Positions 54,552-64,000 of a stretch of DNA of 64,000 nt are shown piece after piece. Location of the stretch: NCBI RefSeq assembly GCF_003391095.1, contig NZ_CP031447.1, positions 2,976,001 through 3,040,000 of the forward strand, written 5' to 3'. The notes below the pieces were generated by a model. The model was not told where the DNA came from and ran no database searches. It was given only the letters and a program-made list of their open reading frames with translations. How positions within the stretch are numbered: the first letter of the stretch is position 1; each line of letters starts with the position of its first letter. The position numbers were made by a program, and so were the translations under genes. Source of the DNA: Austwickia chelonae (lineage in GTDB: Bacteria > Actinomycetota > Actinomycetes > Actinomycetales > Dermatophilaceae).

Positions 54552-54570
54552 TTAGGCAAGGCTAACCTAA
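54552..54570. promoter_or_regulatory. DtxR/IdeR iron box in the NRPS/carrier-protein divergon
   Basis: TTAGGCAAGGCTAACCTAA matches 18 of 19 positions of TWAGGTWAGSCTWACCTWA. It lies 33 bases before the NRPS start and 38 before the carrier-protein start, so one site can repress both divergent transcripts when iron is sufficient. Confidence 0.88.
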
Positions 54571-54607
54571 TACTTGCGATTCTTGACATTCTCCGAGGAG
54601 TTCACCG

Positions 54608-54826
54608 ATGCAGAACCTCATGCGCGCCCTTACCGAGCACATTGCCGACGCTCTGGGCGTCTCCCCCGCCGACGTCGATCCCGACATCAGCCTCGCCGAC
54701 CAGGGCCTCGATTCCGTGCGAATGATGGGAGTGGTCGAGCTCATTCGTGAGGCCGGCCATGACATCGACTTCATCGATCTGGCCGACGACCCCCGGCTGA
54801 ATGCCTGGGAAGAACTGTTCGCCTAA
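54608..54826 (+). CDS. Stand-alone aryl carrier protein
   Basis: A 72-residue carrier protein whose phosphopantetheine site is DQGLDSVRMMGVVELI (Ser at about residue 37). GLDSVRMM is the signature of the ArCP domain of EntB/DhbB-type proteins rather than of peptidyl carriers. It would hold the activated dihydroxybenzoate or salicylate for the first C domain of the NRPS. In EntB the ArCP is fused to isochorismatase; here it is free. GAGGAG lies 7 bases before the ATG. It is divergent from the NRPS and shares its iron box. Confidence 0.92.
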   Translation: MQNLMRALTEHIADALGVSPADVDPDISLADQGLDSVRMMGVVELIREAGHDIDFIDLADDPRLNAWEELFA

Positions 54827-54925
54827 ATGTGGCCTGCATCACATGATGAAGATGTAACCCTCAAAGTTGGTTCGCTCCAGTACCATTCCCCCGTCAACAT
54901 TGAATGAGCGACGTCTGGAGCCCCC

Positions 54926-55564
54926 GTGGACAAGACCGCCACCGTCGAACCGACGTCCCCTTCGAGCACACCTGCCTCGCCGCCACCCGAGGCTTCGCCC
55001 GCGTCGTCCGCACCTCCCGAACATGCCGCTGCGCCGCACCGCCGCTTCAGCAGTACTGTCGGTGCAGTGTTGTTCGCTTCCCGCTGGCTACAGGCACCGC
55101 TCTACTTCGGGCTCGTGACCGCGCAGATGTTCTACGTCTTCACCTTCATGAAGGAGTTGTGGCATATCGCCAGCCACATCACCGATCTGAAGGAATCGGA
55201 CATGATGCTCATGGTGCTGGGCCTGGTCGACGTGGTGATGGTCGCCAACCTGCTGATCATGGTCATCGTCGGCGGCTACGAGACCTTCGTCTCCCGGGTC
55301 GATCTGAAGGATCACCCCGACCAGCCGGAGTGGCTCAGCCATGTCAACGCCAACGTGTTGAAGGTCAAACTCGCCATGGCGATCATCGGGATCAGCTCGG
55401 TGCACCTGCTGAAGACCTTCGTCGAGGCCAAGAGCTACTACGCGACGATGGGTTCGACGGCCACCGCTCTACTGCTCTCCCAGACGGCGATCCACCTGGC
55501 CTTCATCCTGTCGGCGATGGGCCTGGCCTGGATCGACAACTCCTCCCGCCAGACTTCCCACTGA
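54926..55564 (+). CDS. UPF0114 (YqhA-like) membrane protein
   Basis: A 212-residue membrane protein of the UPF0114 family, function unknown. A Pro/Ser/Ala-rich N-terminal tail of about 40 residues precedes the conserved core: FASRWLQAPLYFGLVTAQMF, LVDVVMVANLLIMVIVGGYE, then WLSHVNANVLKVKLAMAIIG and ISSVHLLKTFV, and a last helix near LAFILSAMGLAWID. GTG start at 54926 with GGAG 5 bases upstream. A long hairpin follows it. It is not obviously part of the siderophore system. Confidence 0.9.
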   Translation: MDKTATVEPTSPSSTPASPPPEASPASSAPPEHAAAPHRRFSSTVGAVLFASRWLQAPLYFGLVTAQMFYVFTFMKELWHIASHITDLKESDMMLMVLGLVDVVMVANLLIMVIVGGYETFVSRVDLKDHPDQPEWLSHVNANVLKVKLAMAIIGISSVHLLKTFVEAKSYYATMGSTATALLLSQTAIHLAFILSAMGLAWIDNSSRQTSH

Positions 55565-55580
55565 CGACCACTACGCCACG

Positions 55581-55638
55581 AGCGCGAACAGCGGCTCCCA
55601 CCACGACCCAGAGTCGGTGGGAGCCGCTGTTCGCGCTC
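55581..55638 (+). terminator. Long-stem hairpin after the UPF0114 gene
   Basis: Perfect 22-base arms (agcgcgaacagcggctccca then cc, and complement) with a 14-base loop, starting 16 bases after the stop codon. It separates this gene from the MFS gene; no T-run. Confidence 0.75.
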
Positions 55639-55815
55639 TGCCGCCAAAAGAGTTCGCTTTCCATCACCGCTCCGGGCTAACCTCGGCGGTCCTGCCGCCG
55701 ACATGACCCAGGGGTGTCGTCCACGACATCCCCACGGCCGTTCCCCTCCGCCGGGGCGAACCGGCCGACCGGTTCCGTACGGACGAGCCGACCCATCCCG
55801 CCACCGGAGGAACCT

Positions 55816-57246
55816 GTGAAGCCCGAACGCCTCGACGACAGCACGACGCCGCCGGATCCGTCCGCCGCCACGCCCGCTGCCCCCGACGAGTACGCCGACC
55901 ACTCCGTACTGACCTGGCTGGTCGCGGCGACCTTCGTGGTGATCCTCAACGAGACGATCATGACCACGGCGATCCCCCGCCTGATGGTCGACCTGCGAAT
56001 CAGTGCTTCGTCGGCCCAATGGCTGTCGACAGCCTTCATGTTGACGATGGCCGTGGTCATCCCGACGACGGGGTGGCTGCTGCAACGACTGACCACCCGG
56101 GCCGCCTATCTGACGGCGATGTCGACCTTCTGCGCGGGCACCCTGTTGGCCGGGCTGGCACCCACCTTCGCAGTGCTCCTCCTCGCCCGGGTCGTGCAGG
56201 CCTGCGGTACCGCAGTGATGATGCCGCTACTGATGACGACGTTGATGCACGTCGTCCACGAACGTGACCGCGGCCGGGTCATGGGCAATGTCTCCCTCGC
56301 CATCTCGGTGGCCCCCGCGCTGGGCCCAGCCGTGTCCGGGGTCATCCTGCAGGCCCTGTCATGGCGGTGGATCTTCCTGCTCGTGCTCCCGGTGGCTGCC
56401 GCGGTGACCCTGGCCGGGCTGCGCGGGCTGCGCAACGTGGGTGAGCCCTCCGCGGAGAAGCTCGACCTGTTCAGCGTCCTGTTGTGCGCGGTGGGTTTCG
56501 GCGCCCTGGTGTACGGGCTGAGCGAGATCGGCGTCCCCCAACAGCGGATGGTCGGCGCTTCGGCGCTGGTGGTCGGAGTGGTCGGAGTCGCCGTGTTCAC
56601 CTGGCGTCAAAAGGTTCTGGCCGCTGTGGGTTCGGCTCTCCTGGACGTTCGGGTGCTGGCGATCCGTACCTTCGCGTCGGCGATGGCGGCGATGTCGATC
56701 TCGTTCATGTCCTTGATGGGCGCTGTCATCGTATTGCAGCTGTACCTGCAGGAGGTCCGTCACGTGACCCCCTTGGAGGCCGGGCTGGCGGTGATGCCCG
56801 GTGGTATCGCGATGGGTCTGGCCGGTCCGGTGGTGGGCCGGTTGTACGACCGTTTCGGTCCGCGCCCGCTGCTCGTCCCGGGCGGTTGCTTGCTGGTGGG
56901 AGGGTCGCTGGGTTTGGCTCTCCTCGGCAGTCAGACCCCGCTGCCCTTCGTGGTGGCGGCCCACATGGTGCTCTCCTTGGGCCTGGCTCTGGTCTTCACG
57001 CCCTTGTTCACCGTGGGGCTGGGTGCGGTGCCTGAGCAGCTCTATTCGCACGGCTCCTCGGTATTGGGCACCACCCAGCAGGTGGCCGGGGCGATGGGGA
57101 CGGCAGTCTTCGTGGCTGTCCTGGCGGCCAGCGGTGGCGGGGTGGTCGGAGTGCGTTGGGCTTTCGGGGTCGCGGTGGTCCTGGCCGTGGTGACCTTGGC
57201 CCTGGTGTCGACCCTGCGTGCCGGAGGCAGCGAGAAATCCTCCTGA
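55816..57246 (+). CDS. MFS drug-exporter-like protein (DHA2, EmrB/QacA type)
   Basis: A 476-residue, 14-helix major facilitator. The DHA2 hallmarks are VVILNETIMTTAIPRLMVDL in helix 1, SSAQWLSTAFMLTMAVVIPT, LLLARVVQACGTAVMMPLLM, and the antiporter motif C in APALGPAVSGVILQ. EVRHVTPLEAGLAVMPGG and AGPVVGRLYDRFGPRPLL are typical of the C-half. GTG start at 55816 with GGAGG 5 bases upstream. It probably exports drugs or toxic compounds by proton antiport; siderophore export is possible from its position but no iron box precedes it, only a half-site near 55672. Confidence 0.9.
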   Translation: MKPERLDDSTTPPDPSAATPAAPDEYADHSVLTWLVAATFVVILNETIMTTAIPRLMVDLRISASSAQWLSTAFMLTMAVVIPTTGWLLQRLTTRAAYLTAMSTFCAGTLLAGLAPTFAVLLLARVVQACGTAVMMPLLMTTLMHVVHERDRGRVMGNVSLAISVAPALGPAVSGVILQALSWRWIFLLVLPVAAAVTLAGLRGLRNVGEPSAEKLDLFSVLLCAVGFGALVYGLSEIGVPQQRMVGASALVVGVVGVAVFTWRQKVLAAVGSALLDVRVLAIRTFASAMAAMSISFMSLMGAVIVLQLYLQEVRHVTPLEAGLAVMPGGIAMGLAGPVVGRLYDRFGPRPLLVPGGCLLVGGSLGLALLGSQTPLPFVVAAHMVLSLGLALVFTPLFTVGLGAVPEQLYSHGSSVLGTTQQVAGAMGTAVFVAVLAASGGGVVGVRWAFGVAVVLAVVTLALVSTLRAGGSEKSS

Positions 57247-57358
57247 ACAGTGCATACGCAGGTTTCTTCTGTGCCTAGGATGCAGCGCATGCGCTTCCCC
57301 CGCGGCACCACCTTGGCCGTGGTCACCGAATCTGTACACAGCATTGGAGCCGGACACC

Positions 57359-57532
57359 GTGAAAAAAGTCAGCGACGACTTCCGACGCTATGACGACGAT
57401 GTCGTCAGCAAGACCCGCAAGGGTGTGCGCGAGACCACCAGCTGGATCCGACTGATCGCAGACGCGGTCAAAATATTCCGCGACATCGCCAAGACCATCC
57501 TGGACATCGCCAGTTGGTTCAACCGGCGGTGA
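57359..57532 (+). CDS. 57-residue amphipathic peptide
   Basis: A small gene from GTG 57359 (GGAG about 9 bases upstream) ending at 57532, 12 bases from the convergent response-regulator stop. The product is highly charged in its first half (VKKVSDDFRRYDDDVVSKTR) and amphipathic helical in its second (IRLIADAVKIFRDIAKTIL, ending SWFNRR). It has no signal peptide and no recognised family. Confidence 0.45.
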   Translation: MKKVSDDFRRYDDDVVSKTRKGVRETTSWIRLIADAVKIFRDIAKTILDIASWFNRR

Positions 57533-57544
57533 ACCGTTCCGCGG

Positions 57545-58186
57545 TCAGAGCAGCCCGTGCTCGTACGCGTAGATGACCAGTTGGATCCGGTCCCGTAGGC
57601 CCGTCTTGGCGAGGATGCGGGAGATATGGGTCTTGACGGTCGCCTCGGAGAGGACCTCCAATGCGGAGATCTCCGCATTGGACAGGCCTTTCGCCGCGTG
57701 CAGCAGGATCTCCTTCTCCCGCGGGGTCAACCGGTCGTATCTCTGGTCGGGTCGCCCAGGCACATGGGACCGGGAGTGTTCGAGCAGCCGGCGCACGGAT
57801 CCGGCGGCGACGACCTGATCTCCGGCGGCGACAGCGCGCACGGACGCCAGCACGAACTCGGGTTGGGACGATTTGAGGATGAAACCGCTGGCTCCAGCGG
57901 CGATGGCTTCGGTGACCGAGTCGTCGAGGTCGAAGGTCGTCAGCACGAGGACGGCGGGGGCCTCGCCACCGGATCGGACGATCTGTCGGGTGGCTTCGAT
58001 GCCGTCCATGGTGGGCATTCGCACGTCCATGAGGATGACGTCCGGTTTCAGTTGAGCAGCGGCACGCACCGCCTGGGCGCCGTCCCCGCATTCGGCGATC
58101 ACGTCCAGGTCGCTCTGCGAGCGCAAGAGCATGGCGATGCCTGCGCGGAAGAGTGCTTGGTCGTCGGCGAGCACGACCCGGATCAT
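57545..58186 (-). CDS. NarL/LuxR-type response regulator
   Basis: A 213-residue response regulator. Receiver domain about 1-120: VVLADDQALFRAG (acidic pair), phosphoacceptor Asp in PDVILMDVRMPTMDG at about 54, and conserved Thr/Lys in VLVLTTFDLDD and GFILKSSQP. C-terminal LuxR HTH: LTPREKEILLHAAKGLSNAE, then SEATVKTHISRILAKTGLRD. The ATG at 58186 overlaps the kinase stop (ATGA) and has AGGAG 7 bases upstream. It acts with the adjacent histidine kinase; target genes unknown. Confidence 0.95.
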   Translation of the reverse strand: MIRVVLADDQALFRAGIAMLLRSQSDLDVIAECGDGAQAVRAAAQLKPDVILMDVRMPTMDGIEATRQIVRSGGEAPAVLVLTTFDLDDSVTEAIAAGASGFILKSSQPEFVLASVRAVAAGDQVVAAGSVRRLLEHSRSHVPGRPDQRYDRLTPREKEILLHAAKGLSNAEISALEVLSEATVKTHISRILAKTGLRDRIQLVIYAYEHGLL

Positions 58187-59334
58187 CCTGGTTCTCCTTG
58201 GGTTACGGGCAAGGTGATCTCGACCTGCCAACGGTGATGAATACGTCCGGCCCGGAAGGTGCCGCCGAGGAGACGCACGCGTTCGGCCATCCCGTCGAGA
58301 CCGTGTCCCTGATGGGTCGGATCGTCCTGGGTACGAACGACATTCGTCACAGTCAGACGGTAGCCGTTCCCCCAGGTCTCGGTGACTTCCACCGGTTCGG
58401 TGAGCTCACCGTACTTCAGGGCGTTGGTGAGCGACTCGGTGAGGAGCCGTTCGGCGGTGACGGCGATCAGCGGATGGTCGAGGACGGTGCCGGTCTCAGT
58501 GTGTTCGAGGCGCATCCCGGATTCACGCATGCAGGTGAACAACTGGTGTCGTCCACCGGTCAGCGGGCGTTCTCCGGAGTCGCCGGCGCGCAGGTCCTCG
58601 AGGAGGCTGCGCACCTCGTCCATCGATTGTCGGGCGGTGTCGGCGATGACTTTCAGTGCCTGTTCGGCTTCGTCGGGTGCTTCGTGGAGACGGTACCGGG
58701 CTCCGTCGGCCTGGGCGGCGACCACGGCCCAGGAGTGCCCGACGATGTCGTGCATGTCAGCGGCGATCCGACGACGGGTCTGCTCCTGATGGTAGAGATC
58801 TGCGAGGCGTCGCTGTTCGACGGCGTCGATCCGCGCCTGGACAGCGATGTCCTTCTGCAGTTTGGCGTAGCCGGTCGCCCACCCGCCGAAGGCGACCCCG
58901 GCAGCGGGCAGCGTGTACAACGCGCCGCCGTAGAACAGGACGAGCGGCGAGGATTGTTCGACATGTGGGGCGAACGACGACGACAGCCCGGTGACGAAAT
59001 CGACACCGGACGCCAGGGAGGCCGCTCCGCAGCAGATCAGTCCCCATCTGCGGAGTCGCTCGTCGGGGTCGGTGCCGAGCCGTTTCGCCAGCAGGAAGTA
59101 GACCCAGGCCACTGGGTAGAGGACTGTCCCGGAGACGACTTGGACCGCCCCGGAGGCCAGCGCCAAGGCCGACATGTGCCACGGACGGTCCTTCTGCGTG
59201 AGGAGTGCCCCGGAGATCAGCAGCATCGTGACCGCTGCTGCGTCTGCACCGGACATGAAGAGCGGCGCGGCAGGGATCCCGAAGAGGGCCGCGAGCACTC
59301 GTTCCCAGCGCAGCCACCTCGGTCGGGAGATCAT
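58183..59334 (-). CDS. Sensor histidine kinase, HisKA_3 (NarX/DesK) type
   Basis: A 383-residue membrane kinase. About six hydrophobic segments occupy residues 10-170 (for example AAVTMLLISGALL and VVSGTVLYPVAWVYFLLA), with no large extracellular domain. The HisKA_3 motif is RRRIAADMHDIVGHSWAVVA (phosphoacceptor His at about 208). The ATPase part has a weak N-box (LLTESLTNALKYGE) and the G-box GHGLDGMAERVRLLGG. It should phosphorylate the response regulator with which it overlaps. The signal is unknown; DesK-like kinases often sense membrane state. Confidence 0.93.
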   Translation of the reverse strand: MISRPRWLRWERVLAALFGIPAAPLFMSGADAAAVTMLLISGALLTQKDRPWHMSALALASGAVQVVSGTVLYPVAWVYFLLAKRLGTDPDERLRRWGLICCGAASLASGVDFVTGLSSSFAPHVEQSSPLVLFYGGALYTLPAAGVAFGGWATGYAKLQKDIAVQARIDAVEQRRLADLYHQEQTRRRIAADMHDIVGHSWAVVAAQADGARYRLHEAPDEAEQALKVIADTARQSMDEVRSLLEDLRAGDSGERPLTGGRHQLFTCMRESGMRLEHTETGTVLDHPLIAVTAERLLTESLTNALKYGELTEPVEVTETWGNGYRLTVTNVVRTQDDPTHQGHGLDGMAERVRLLGGTFRAGRIHHRWQVEITLPVTQGEPG

Positions 59335-59454
59335 GACGACAGTCTGCCCCGTCCGGGGTGTTCACGCAGGTAGAGACGTCTTGCGCTGACAGCGTGGACT
59401 TTTGAGAGAAAAAAGACAAGACCCGGCTTTCCGGCGACATGTCCGTACCCCTAG

Positions 59455-60831
<1,377 letters not shown>

Positions 60832-60857
60832 CCCCACATCTCCCCTACCACTCCCCC

Positions 60858-60903
60858 ACAACCGTGACCTGGGCACCGAGTTCGGTGCCCAGGTCACGGT
60901 TGT
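60858..60903. terminator. Shared hairpin between gdhA and ppdK; dispersed palindrome
   Basis: Perfect 22-base arms with a 2-base loop (acaaccgtgacctgggcacc at the start) lie between the convergent stops of gdhA and ppdK, serving both as terminator. A closely similar palindrome lies inside the ABC-B gene at 33491-33542, which suggests a dispersed repeat family. Confidence 0.8.
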
Positions 60904-60916
60904 TCAGCGGGTCAGG

Positions 60917-63619
60917 TCAGCGGAAGTCGCTGCCTTCTGCGGTGCCGGAGGCGCGTCCGGCCTCCAGGCGCGCCACCGGCACCCGGAAGGGGCTGCACGA
61001 CACGTAGTCCAGACCCACCGTGTTGAAGAAGTGGATCGACTGCGGGTCGCCGCCGTGCTCACCACACACACCGAGGTGCAGCTCGGGACGGGTGTCCCGG
61101 CCTGCCCGCGCGGCCAGGTCGACGAGCTTGCCGACGCCGCTCTGGTCAAGGGTCTCGAAGGGGCTGACCCCGAAGATGCCTCGCTCGATGTAGTTGCTGA
61201 AGAAGGAACCTTCGACGTCGTCCCGGCTGAAGCCCCACGTGGTCTGGGTGAGGTCGTTCGTGCCGAAGGAGAAGAACTCGGCGGCTTCGGCGATCTCACC
61301 GGCGGTGATGGCGGCGCGGGGCAGCTCGATCATGGTGCCGATCGGGACGTCGCGCAGGTCGACCCCGGTGGATTCGGAGACCTCGGCGGCTACCTGACGG
61401 ATGGCCTCCTTCATGATCTCCAGTTCCTGCACGGCACCGACCAGCGGGATCATGATCTCCGGCTTGGGGTCGCCACCGGCCTTACGACGCTCGGCAGCGG
61501 CTTCCAGGATCGCCTTGGCCTGCATCTCGAACAGGCCGCGGATGACCAGCCCGAGGCGTACCCCGCGCAGACCCAGCATCGGGTTCTGTTCGTGCATACG
61601 TTCCACGGCGGCCATGATCTTGCGCTGGTCCTCGGCGAGGTCGAGGCCCTGTGCCTGGGCGCGCGCTTCGAGGTGGATCATCTCCGACTGTGCGGGGAGG
61701 AACTCGTGCAGCGGCGGGTCGAGCAGACGGATGGTGACCGGCAGCCCGTCCATGGCTTCGAGGATCTCGACGAAGTCGCCCTTCTGGAGCGGGGCGAGGG
61801 CATCGAGCGCGGCCTTCTTCCCGTCGACGCTGTCGGCGAGGATGAGGTCTTCGACGAGCTGGCGGCGGTCACCGAGGAACATGTGCTCGGTACGGCACAG
61901 GCCGATGCCCTGAGCGCCGAAGCGACGTGCGCGAGCGGCGTCTTCGCCGGTGTCGGCATTGGCGCGGACCCGCAGGCGGCGCTGGTCGTCGGCGATCCGC
62001 ATGATGCGGTCGACGGCTTTGACGAGTTCGTCGGCGGCGATCTCTTCGTCGTTGAGCTGCCCTTCGAAGTACTTCACGACGGGCGGGTCGACGACGGGGA
62101 CCTCACCGGAGAAGACTTCACCGGTGGTGCCGTCGATGGAGATGACTTCTCCGGCCCGCAGGACGGTGCCGTCCTTGAGGGTCATGCTTCCGGCGCGGAC
62201 GTCGATGTCGAGTTCTTCGGCACCGCACACGCAGGTCTTGCCCATGCCGCGGGCGACGACGGCGGCATGGGAGGTCTTCCCACCGCGGCTGGTGAGGATG
62301 CCCTGGGCGGCGATCATTCCGGTCAGGTCGTCGGGGTTGGTCTCCCGGCGGACGAGGATGACCTTCTTGCCTTCCTGGACGGCTTCGACGGCGGCATTGC
62401 TGGAGAAGCAGATCTCACCGACGGCGGCACCGGGCGAGGCGTTCATGCCCTTGGCGATGCGGGTCTTGGGTGCGGCGGCGTCGAACTTGGGGAACATCAG
62501 GTTGACGAGCTGGTCGCCGTTGACGCGCTGGAGTGCTTCGCCTTCGCTGATCTTGCCTTCGTCGACGAGCTGGCAGGCGATCTTGAAGGCCGCTTCGGCG
62601 GTGCGCTTGCCGACGCGGGTCTGCAGCATCCAGAGCTTCTTGTTCTGGACGGTGAATTCGATGTCGCACAGGTCTTTGTAGTGCGCTTCGAGGGTGGACA
62701 TGATGTCCATGAGCTGGTCGTAGGCGGCTTTGTCGACGCGTTCCATGTCGGCGAGGGACATGGTGTTGCGGATACCGGCGACGACGTCTTCGCCCTGGGC
62801 GTTCTGGAGATAGTCGCCGTAGACGCCCTGCTGTCCGCTGGCGGGGTCGCGGGTGAAGGCGACGCCGGTGCCGGATTCCATGCCGAGGTTGCCGAAGACC
62901 ATGGAGCAGACGTTGACCGCGGTGCCGAGGTCGGCAGGGATGCGCTCCTGGCGGCGGTAGAGGACGGCGCGTTCGGAGTTCCATGAGCGGAAGACCGCTC
63001 GCATCGCTTCGAGCAGTTGCTCCTTGGACTCCTGGGGGAAGTCCTTGCCGGTCTCTTCCTTGATGATCGCTTTGAAGCGTTCGACGATCTTCCGGAAGTC
63101 GGCGGCGTCGAGGTCGAGGTCGGACTTGGTGCCCTTGGCGTCCTTCGTCTCGTCCATGACGTCTTCGAACTTCTCGCCCTCGATGTCGAGGACGGTCTTG
63201 CCGAACATCTGGAGGAGTCGACGGTAGGAGTCCCAGGCGAAGCGGTCGTTGCCGGTGACGGTGGCCAGGCCGTTGACGGATTCGTCGTTGAGTCCGATGT
63301 TGAGGACGGTCTCCATCATTCCGGGCATGGAGAATTTGGCACCGGAGCGCACCGAGACGAGGAGGGGATCGTTCGGGTCGCCGAGTTTCTTACCGTTTTC
63401 CGCTTCGATCTGGGCGACATATTCGTCGATCTGCGCGGAGAGTTCTTCGGGTTCGCTGCCTTGGGCGAGATAAGCCTTGCAGGCTTCGGTGGTGATCGTG
63501 AACGAGGGGGGAACTGGCAGGCCCATGTTGTGCATTTCGGCGAGGTTTGCACCTTTTCCGCCCAACAGGTCCTTCATGTCCTTATTGCCCTCGGAGAGGC
63601 CATACACGAACTTGCTCAT
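60917..63619 (-). CDS. ppdK: Pyruvate phosphate dikinase
   Basis: A 900-residue enzyme interconverting pyruvate, ATP and phosphate with phosphoenolpyruvate, AMP and pyrophosphate. N-terminal ATP-grasp part: VYGLSEGNKDMKDLLGGKGA, LLVSVRSGAKFSMPGMMETV. Central phosphohistidine domain: ILTSRGGKTSHAAVVARGMG with the catalytic His at about 453 (many homologues have Met for the Lys before TSH). C-terminal TIM-barrel: NPMLGLRGVRLG, and the catalytic Cys in LGVCGEHGGDP near 834. The length is typical. It ends facing gdhA with a shared hairpin. A possible iron box lies 166 bases upstream of the start. Confidence 0.97.
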   Translation of the reverse strand: MSKFVYGLSEGNKDMKDLLGGKGANLAEMHNMGLPVPPSFTITTEACKAYLAQGSEPEELSAQIDEYVAQIEAENGKKLGDPNDPLLVSVRSGAKFSMPGMMETVLNIGLNDESVNGLATVTGNDRFAWDSYRRLLQMFGKTVLDIEGEKFEDVMDETKDAKGTKSDLDLDAADFRKIVERFKAIIKEETGKDFPQESKEQLLEAMRAVFRSWNSERAVLYRRQERIPADLGTAVNVCSMVFGNLGMESGTGVAFTRDPASGQQGVYGDYLQNAQGEDVVAGIRNTMSLADMERVDKAAYDQLMDIMSTLEAHYKDLCDIEFTVQNKKLWMLQTRVGKRTAEAAFKIACQLVDEGKISEGEALQRVNGDQLVNLMFPKFDAAAPKTRIAKGMNASPGAAVGEICFSSNAAVEAVQEGKKVILVRRETNPDDLTGMIAAQGILTSRGGKTSHAAVVARGMGKTCVCGAEELDIDVRAGSMTLKDGTVLRAGEVISIDGTTGEVFSGEVPVVDPPVVKYFEGQLNDEEIAADELVKAVDRIMRIADDQRRLRVRANADTGEDAARARRFGAQGIGLCRTEHMFLGDRRQLVEDLILADSVDGKKAALDALAPLQKGDFVEILEAMDGLPVTIRLLDPPLHEFLPAQSEMIHLEARAQAQGLDLAEDQRKIMAAVERMHEQNPMLGLRGVRLGLVIRGLFEMQAKAILEAAAERRKAGGDPKPEIMIPLVGAVQELEIMKEAIRQVAAEVSESTGVDLRDVPIGTMIELPRAAITAGEIAEAAEFFSFGTNDLTQTTWGFSRDDVEGSFFSNYIERGIFGVSPFETLDQSGVGKLVDLAARAGRDTRPELHLGVCGEHGGDPQSIHFFNTVGLDYVSCSPFRVPVARLEAGRASGTAEGSDFR

Positions 63620-64000
63620 GAGTACTTTCCCGGTACCTTCCCTGTGCGCCAGTGAACGGGGTCGGACGACAGCCTAGGACCTTTGGCAGGGGTACATCGC
63701 AGGGCCTAGGTCCCAGGTTCACACCGAACCCGTTGCAGCTTGGGCAACTTGGCCGTCTACAGATTCGCCCATACTGCGGCAAATTAAGGCAAGCCTTCCC
63801 ATATCAGCGCTGTTCAGGGTGGGGTGCGTCCCGCCCGAGCACCACTCACCTTCTTCGGCGCGTCGACCCTCGACAGGTCGGGACACCCCGCCTCCCCCCT
63901 GGGAATCGCGCGAGAGGTCGGCCCGATGGGGATCCCGTCAGGAGTTGAACGCTTCACGATTCCTCGGCCGTTCGGGAGATGACAGTACGCAGACAGCCGG
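63620..64000. other. Upstream region of ppdK to window end
   Basis: About 380 bases without a credible gene. It contains an inverted pair cctagg-ac / gcctaggtcc around 63675-63710 close to the ppdK start, and an IdeR-like site at 63785-63803. A short plus-strand open frame here has no ribosome site or motif. Confidence 0.55.
63785..63803. promoter_or_regulatory. Candidate DtxR/IdeR-like box upstream of ppdK
   Basis: TAAGGCAAGCCTTCCCATA agrees with TWAGGTWAGSCTWACCTWA at about 16 of 19 positions, with mismatches mainly in the right half. It lies 166 bases before ppdK and could equally serve a gene beyond the window. Confidence 0.35.

Noticed and set aside
40873..54555. Many long plus-strand frames (up to about 530 codons) across the NRPS
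   Set aside because: All mirror the NRPS codons; none has a ribosome site together with a recognisable domain.
55660..55690. Iron box before the MFS exporter at 55816
   Set aside because: Only the half-site GGCTAACCT is present; the left half does not match the consensus.
63652..63948. 98-codon plus-strand frame at the window end
   Set aside because: No ribosome site or recognisable motif, and basic, Pro/Arg-rich composition typical of shadow frames.

Overview
The window is high-GC DNA from a Gram-positive actinobacterium. The signs are strongly GC-biased third codon positions, GTG starts with GTGA/ATGA overlaps, DtxR/IdeR-type iron boxes, an MbtH protein, an LPxTG-like wall-anchored protein and a GtrA protein. 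A secreted cholesterol-dependent cytolysin and extensive iron and corrinoid uptake suggest an animal-associated organism. The genus cannot be fixed from the sequence; a host-associated member of Micrococcales or Actinomycetales is my guess.

Layout. 1-4.7 kb: 5' end of histidine ammonia-lyase (hutH), a small lipoprotein, a GtrA-like membrane protein, and a BtuFCD/FepBDC-type uptake operon behind a cobalamin-riboswitch-like leader. 4.8-10.4 kb: an IclR regulator, a wall-anchored SdrD-like protein split by two homopolymer frameshifts, two small membrane proteins, mobA and a quinone oxidoreductase. 10.4-13.5 kb: an iron-box-preceded siderophore permease/permease/ATPase operon with no binding protein. 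13.7-16.6 kb: an unknown two-domain protein, then an AT-rich stretch leading into the cytolysin gene.

16.7-30.9 kb is a mosaic island of lower GC. It holds two IS3-type elements with decayed transposases, an IS30, an IS5 and scraps of ISL3, IS3, methyltransferase, pentapeptide-repeat and YczE-type genes. It also holds an orphan ABC exporter. Inside it, 24.4-26.55 kb carries a candidate ribosomally made peptide (RiPP) cluster: a 61-residue precursor with three perfect 11-residue repeats plus a partial one, a hairpin, an MFS exporter, a 2-oxoglutarate/Fe(II) oxygenase, and a further gene cut by the IS30. Next to it is a truncated secreted protein coupled to a small membrane protein (possible toxin/immunity pair).

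30.9-54.8 kb is a mixed catecholate-hydroxamate siderophore locus. It has a 4555-residue NRPS (C-A-T-E / C-T / C-A-T / C-A-T-TE), a stand-alone aryl carrier protein, an aryl-acid adenylating enzyme, an MbtH protein, an ornithine N-hydroxylase, a binding lipoprotein, a siderophore-interacting reductase fused to a methyltransferase-like domain, and an IrtAB/YbtPQ-type ABC pair with complementary degenerate ATP sites. Iron boxes precede the NRPS/carrier-protein divergon and the hydroxylase. By-eye A-domain codes suggest aryl-D-(basic residue)-[Gly]-Gly-N5-hydroxyornithine, a fuscachelin-like skeleton. Assembly uses the adenylating enzyme, carrier protein and NRPS; uptake uses the lipoprotein with the permeases at 10.5-13.5 kb and/or the IrtAB-like pair with the reductase.

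54.9-64 kb is ordinary chromosome: a UPF0114 membrane protein, an MFS drug-exporter-like protein, a 57-residue peptide, a two-component system, NADP-type glutamate dehydrogenase (gdhA) and pyruvate phosphate dikinase (ppdK).
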